DNA of 15,417 nucleotides from an uncultured Planctomycetaceae bacterium (lineage in GTDB: Bacteria > Planctomycetota > Planctomycetia > Pirellulales > Pirellulaceae), in assembly GCA_937967665.1 (NCBI GenBank), contig CALBSZ010000520.1, positions 1-15,417 on the forward strand, read 5' to 3'. Positions 14,501 through 15,417 of the stretch are shown here, in pieces (within the stretch, counting starts at the first letter, position 1; each line of letters begins with the position of its first letter). The translations under genes were made by a program, and so were the position numbers. Under the pieces are notes generated by a model that saw nothing but the letters and a program-made list of their open reading frames with translations, made no database searches and was not told where the DNA came from.

Positions 14501-15267
14501 GAACCATCGTGGTCCGTGGCCGCGACGGCAACGACCAGGTCATCGGCGCCTACAACGTTGATCTGTCGATGGAGTTCCATGGTGAAGAAGGCAACGACGA
14601 TCTGCAATCGAGTTCCGAAAACGACCTCATGTTTGGCGGCGATGGCGATGATCGACTGTTGAGCGGCGACGGCGACGATACGGTCTTCGGCGAAGGCGGC
14701 AAGGACAAACTCGACGGCTACCTCGGCAACGACACGCTGGACGGCGGCGACGACGACGATTACATCATCGGCGGACTCGGCAACGATTCGCTCATCGGCG
14801 GCGCCGGCAACGACCGGCTCTCTGCGGGCCTGGGCGATGACTTGCTGCGCGGCGGCGACGGCAATGACACGCTGCAAGGGGACGACGGCAACGACATCCT
14901 GCTCGGCGACGGCGACAACGACAAGCTGTTCGGCGGCACGGACCGGGATATCCTGATCGGAGGACTCGGCGCCGACGCCCTGGCTGCCGACGCGGACGAC
15001 GACATTGTCATTGGCAATCCGACCGACCACGACTCGAACGACACACAACTGTTGGCCATTCGAGATATCTGGGCGAATACGTCCAACGACTTCCTCACCC
15101 GCGTGAATCTGGTTCGAATCACCGGCAATCTGGACGACGATTCGATTCTGGAGGATACGGCATCTGACGGATTGACGGGCCACACCGGACGCGATCTCCT
15201 CCTGAAATCCGCCGAAGACGTTGTGGCTGGCGTCATCACGGGCTCGGACGAACTGGTTTTGTTGTAA
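11515..15267 (+). CDS. RTX-repeat planctomycete exoprotein with an internal amidotransferase-like block
   Basis: The protein has 1250 residues counted from ATG 11515. Residues 2-24 are Arg/Lys-rich, and 25-35 (FEHLEARELLA) are the planctomycete extracellular motif; no classical signal peptide is visible. Residues about 36-190 are Asp/Gly/Asn-rich beta-repeats (GDGNDTL). Residues about 190-743 are a distinct block: a strand KDILAIGVHPG, a Ca2+-type loop DEDNSGTFDAAD (311-322), a beta-sandwich resembling 'FTFFG...ngyit' domains (about 335-515), then DYDIIYVPT...FVRKGGGIVAFTE, which resembles a class I amidotransferase-like Rossmann fold. All five cysteines (220, 229, 677, 687, 729) lie in this block. 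Beta-repeats resume at about 744 (LTVNALGGNDTITV). Sixteen RTX nonapeptides cover 1023-1166, then a planctomycete-type C terminus (NPTDHDSNDTQLLAIRDIW). RTX repeats fold on Ca2+ outside the cell and often mark type I secretion, but no ABC exporter is in the window. It is transcribed divergently from the giant exoprotein gene. The enzymatic status of the block is unproven. Confidence 0.93.
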   Translation: MSRTKTKRSNRGRVSRIRSRSRYVFEHLEARELLAITTTFPAAGTIQFDGDGANDNLVVEANNNAGSITYDDGTGLGNQNASGIDTIIFNSGGGDDRFLMFSEQAGVLFDGTITFNAGDGNDTLRSASGTLSGYSGTYDVTGPDSGDLTYTGATTFDLSFTGLELINDTIESDTFVTNIDNNDNTVNILGGPNLAPISSFLQGPVYLDGGDWDEGDHFRCNGGGFGTPCGDDVIRPIVDFVHTESFNPDALAGKDILAIGVHPGENTSFSGVPATPEGYAYFAIDNIASGLGLDVDYANAERPAYGTYNADEDNSGTFDAADLLTLPFNDIAGAVGATQLNLGGGGRADSIDPGFEYTFFGVQQRLVSITAEGYITVTPEEQGVDSTPPNQGSNNVTRPNGIIAGWWENLGGGDIWYQTVGTAPNREFIVQYDGVPFAGNPNTFQIKLFEGSDVIEFHYDDISNDGDGSPAWVGVQNQKGDVTTEILALTGGATDVGGTDLDGHVIRLRADGTTVPASRDYSSAISGADQFDLETVDFDDYDIIYVPTVNQDFDDTSGPSGHDLDTLALRQADLTAFVRKGGGIVAFTEQRTEAVTGAYGWLAIPDLFQSQPLPGGTYNEMAITNAAFNAGLTQRPPSDPSIGYHLEFLGPAGFNGLDPFLINRGNNGSFDSVGVNCEDNMGNPIACTDAGGDPMFTQINPDDRIIAIGQGAINESVGGGQTPEINYGCTGSFATLRIGLIATSLTVNALGGNDTITVGDPSDALEDILSPLIINGAVDPNTETDSLSVTDEGDTNPNAVLVDNDSVDGLAGFAVTFAGIDDLTVTSAQGDDTFDLDVTTPLDLDSVTLNGAAGNDTFGAAGDMVEPSLTVAITINGGSPVVGDAGVPPGDTLYLDMSAATAPVIVDTVGGVAQSASHQTLNFSSIESFDVDDASGDIIPRDMPGTDAGGDLYVRGTDSSDPQTNGNDRIVFSYAGSGRVRTFVNDVFQGNFIPTRTIVVRGRDGNDQVIGAYNVDLSMEFHGEEGNDDLQSSSENDLMFGGDGDDRLLSGDGDDTVFGEGGKDKLDGYLGNDTLDGGDDDDYIIGGLGNDSLIGGAGNDRLSAGLGDDLLRGGDGNDTLQGDDGNDILLGDGDNDKLFGGTDRDILIGGLGADALAADADDDIVIGNPTDHDSNDTQLLAIRDIWANTSNDFLTRVNLVRITGNLDDDSILEDTASDGLTGHTGRDLLLKSAEDVVAGVITGSDELVLL
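12082..13743 (+). other. Cys-containing amidotransferase-like block interrupting the beta-repeat array
   Basis: This block spans about residues 190-743 of the RTX protein. The flanks are repeat-like on both sides: NTVNILGG before, TSLTVNALGGNDTITV after. The interior has alpha/beta-type segments, five Cys, and a nested beta-sandwich at roughly 12424-13074. Boundaries are by eye and could move by several tens of residues. Confidence 0.5.
14581..15012 (+). repeat. RTX nonapeptide array, 16 units of 27 bp
   Basis: Sixteen consecutive in-register 9-residue units run from GEEGNDDLQ to ADADDDIVI. Most fit GGxGxDxLx: GGDGDDRLL, GGLGNDSLI, GGAGNDRLS and GGDGNDTLQ are the clearest. Units 2 (SSSENDLMF), 12 (GTDRD core) and the last are degenerate. 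This is the Ca2+-binding parallel beta-roll of RTX proteins. No unit is interrupted by an indel. Confidence 0.95.
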
Positions 15268-15299
15268 AGATTGTCTCGCACGACCTCGCATCGGTTTCG

Positions 15300-15327
15300 A
15301 AGGAGGATATTCTCCCTTCGGGAGAGT
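15300..15327 (+). other. Overlapping hairpins with a purine-rich AAGGAGG, downstream of the RTX gene
   Basis: Positions 15309-15316 and 15320-15327 form an 8-bp stem with one G-U pair around a TTC loop. A competing stem pairs AAGGAG (15300-15305) with CTCCCTT (15312-15318) with one bulge. No T-tract follows, so an intrinsic terminator is not supported. The rest of 15268-15417 is GC-rich with no gene recognised. Its CTCCC...GGGAG layout resembles dispersed intergenic repeats I associate with planctomycetes, which is unverified. Confidence 0.4.
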
Positions 15328-15417
15328 CGCGAGGAACGAGCGGAGGGCGATACGGTTTGCTTCCTCGGCGCGGTTCGAATGCATTTCGTTACCCCGTTCC
15401 GGACCCTCCCCGGCCGC

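Noticed and set aside
15309..15327. Intrinsic terminator after the RTX gene
   Set aside because: The stem is short and is followed by GC-rich sequence without a T-run.
14257..15384. A 375-codon minus-strand frame opposite the RTX array
   Set aside because: Its repetitive AVAAVQRVVAEVAV-like translation is the mirror of the Gly/Asp nonapeptide codons, so the repetition comes from the RTX repeats and not from a second gene.

Overview
The window looks like chromosomal DNA of a planctomycete, most likely of the Pirellulales. Three things in the sequence point there. Both large proteins carry the short N-terminal 'LExLExRxLL' planctomycete exoprotein motif behind an Arg-rich stretch. The longest protein ends in the characteristic planctomycete 'RYLLYNNS...DYNRDGRVDGADL' dockerin-like module. 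The left edge is a TCATCAT heptamer array of a kind I recall from planctomycete intergenic DNA. The genus cannot be fixed from sequence reading alone.

Layout. Positions 1-105 hold a heptanucleotide tandem array that runs almost to the start codon of gene 1. Gene 1 (106-1125, +) encodes a 339-residue single-pass membrane protein with an Asp in an ExbD/TolR/MotB-like N-terminal helix, then a long coiled coil and a periplasmic domain. It is probably the last gene of an operon that starts left of the window. Gene 2 (1049-11194, -) is a giant 3381-codon exoprotein gene that converges on gene 1 and overlaps its 3' end by 77 bp. In order it holds two lamin-tail domains, an Ig-like domain, a CotH-type kinase domain, a galactose-binding-like domain, a beta-helix, an Ig/FN3-like domain, two more lamin-tail domains, a second galactose-binding-like domain, a fifth lamin-tail domain, two bacterial Ig repeats, two cadherin/VCBS-type repeats and the dockerin-like end. 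Positions 11195-11514 are a divergent intergenic control region. Gene 3 (11515-15267, +) encodes a 1250-residue exoprotein with beta-repeats, a Cys-containing amidotransferase-like block, and a 16-unit RTX nonapeptide array near the C terminus. Positions 15268-15417 hold no supported gene, only a hairpin-rich stretch.

The most unusual structure is domain nesting. Gene 2 appears to have a LamG/concanavalin-like domain inserted inside the first VCBS-type repeat and a CBM-like beta-sandwich inside the second, at different points of the fold. In gene 3, a block holding every cysteine of the protein interrupts the Ca-type beta-repeat array, and that block itself seems to contain a nested beta-sandwich. 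These readings come from matching the flanking half-motifs by eye; structure prediction would settle them.

How the genes may work together (inference): genes 2 and 3 are divergent, carry the same class of export tag and have several Ca2+-binding motifs, so they are probably exported and displayed or released under shared control. Gene 2 may phosphorylate or bind surface or extracellular targets through its CotH and adhesion modules. Gene 1 probably belongs to a separate envelope energy-transduction or motor-stator type complex and is a neighbour rather than a partner.
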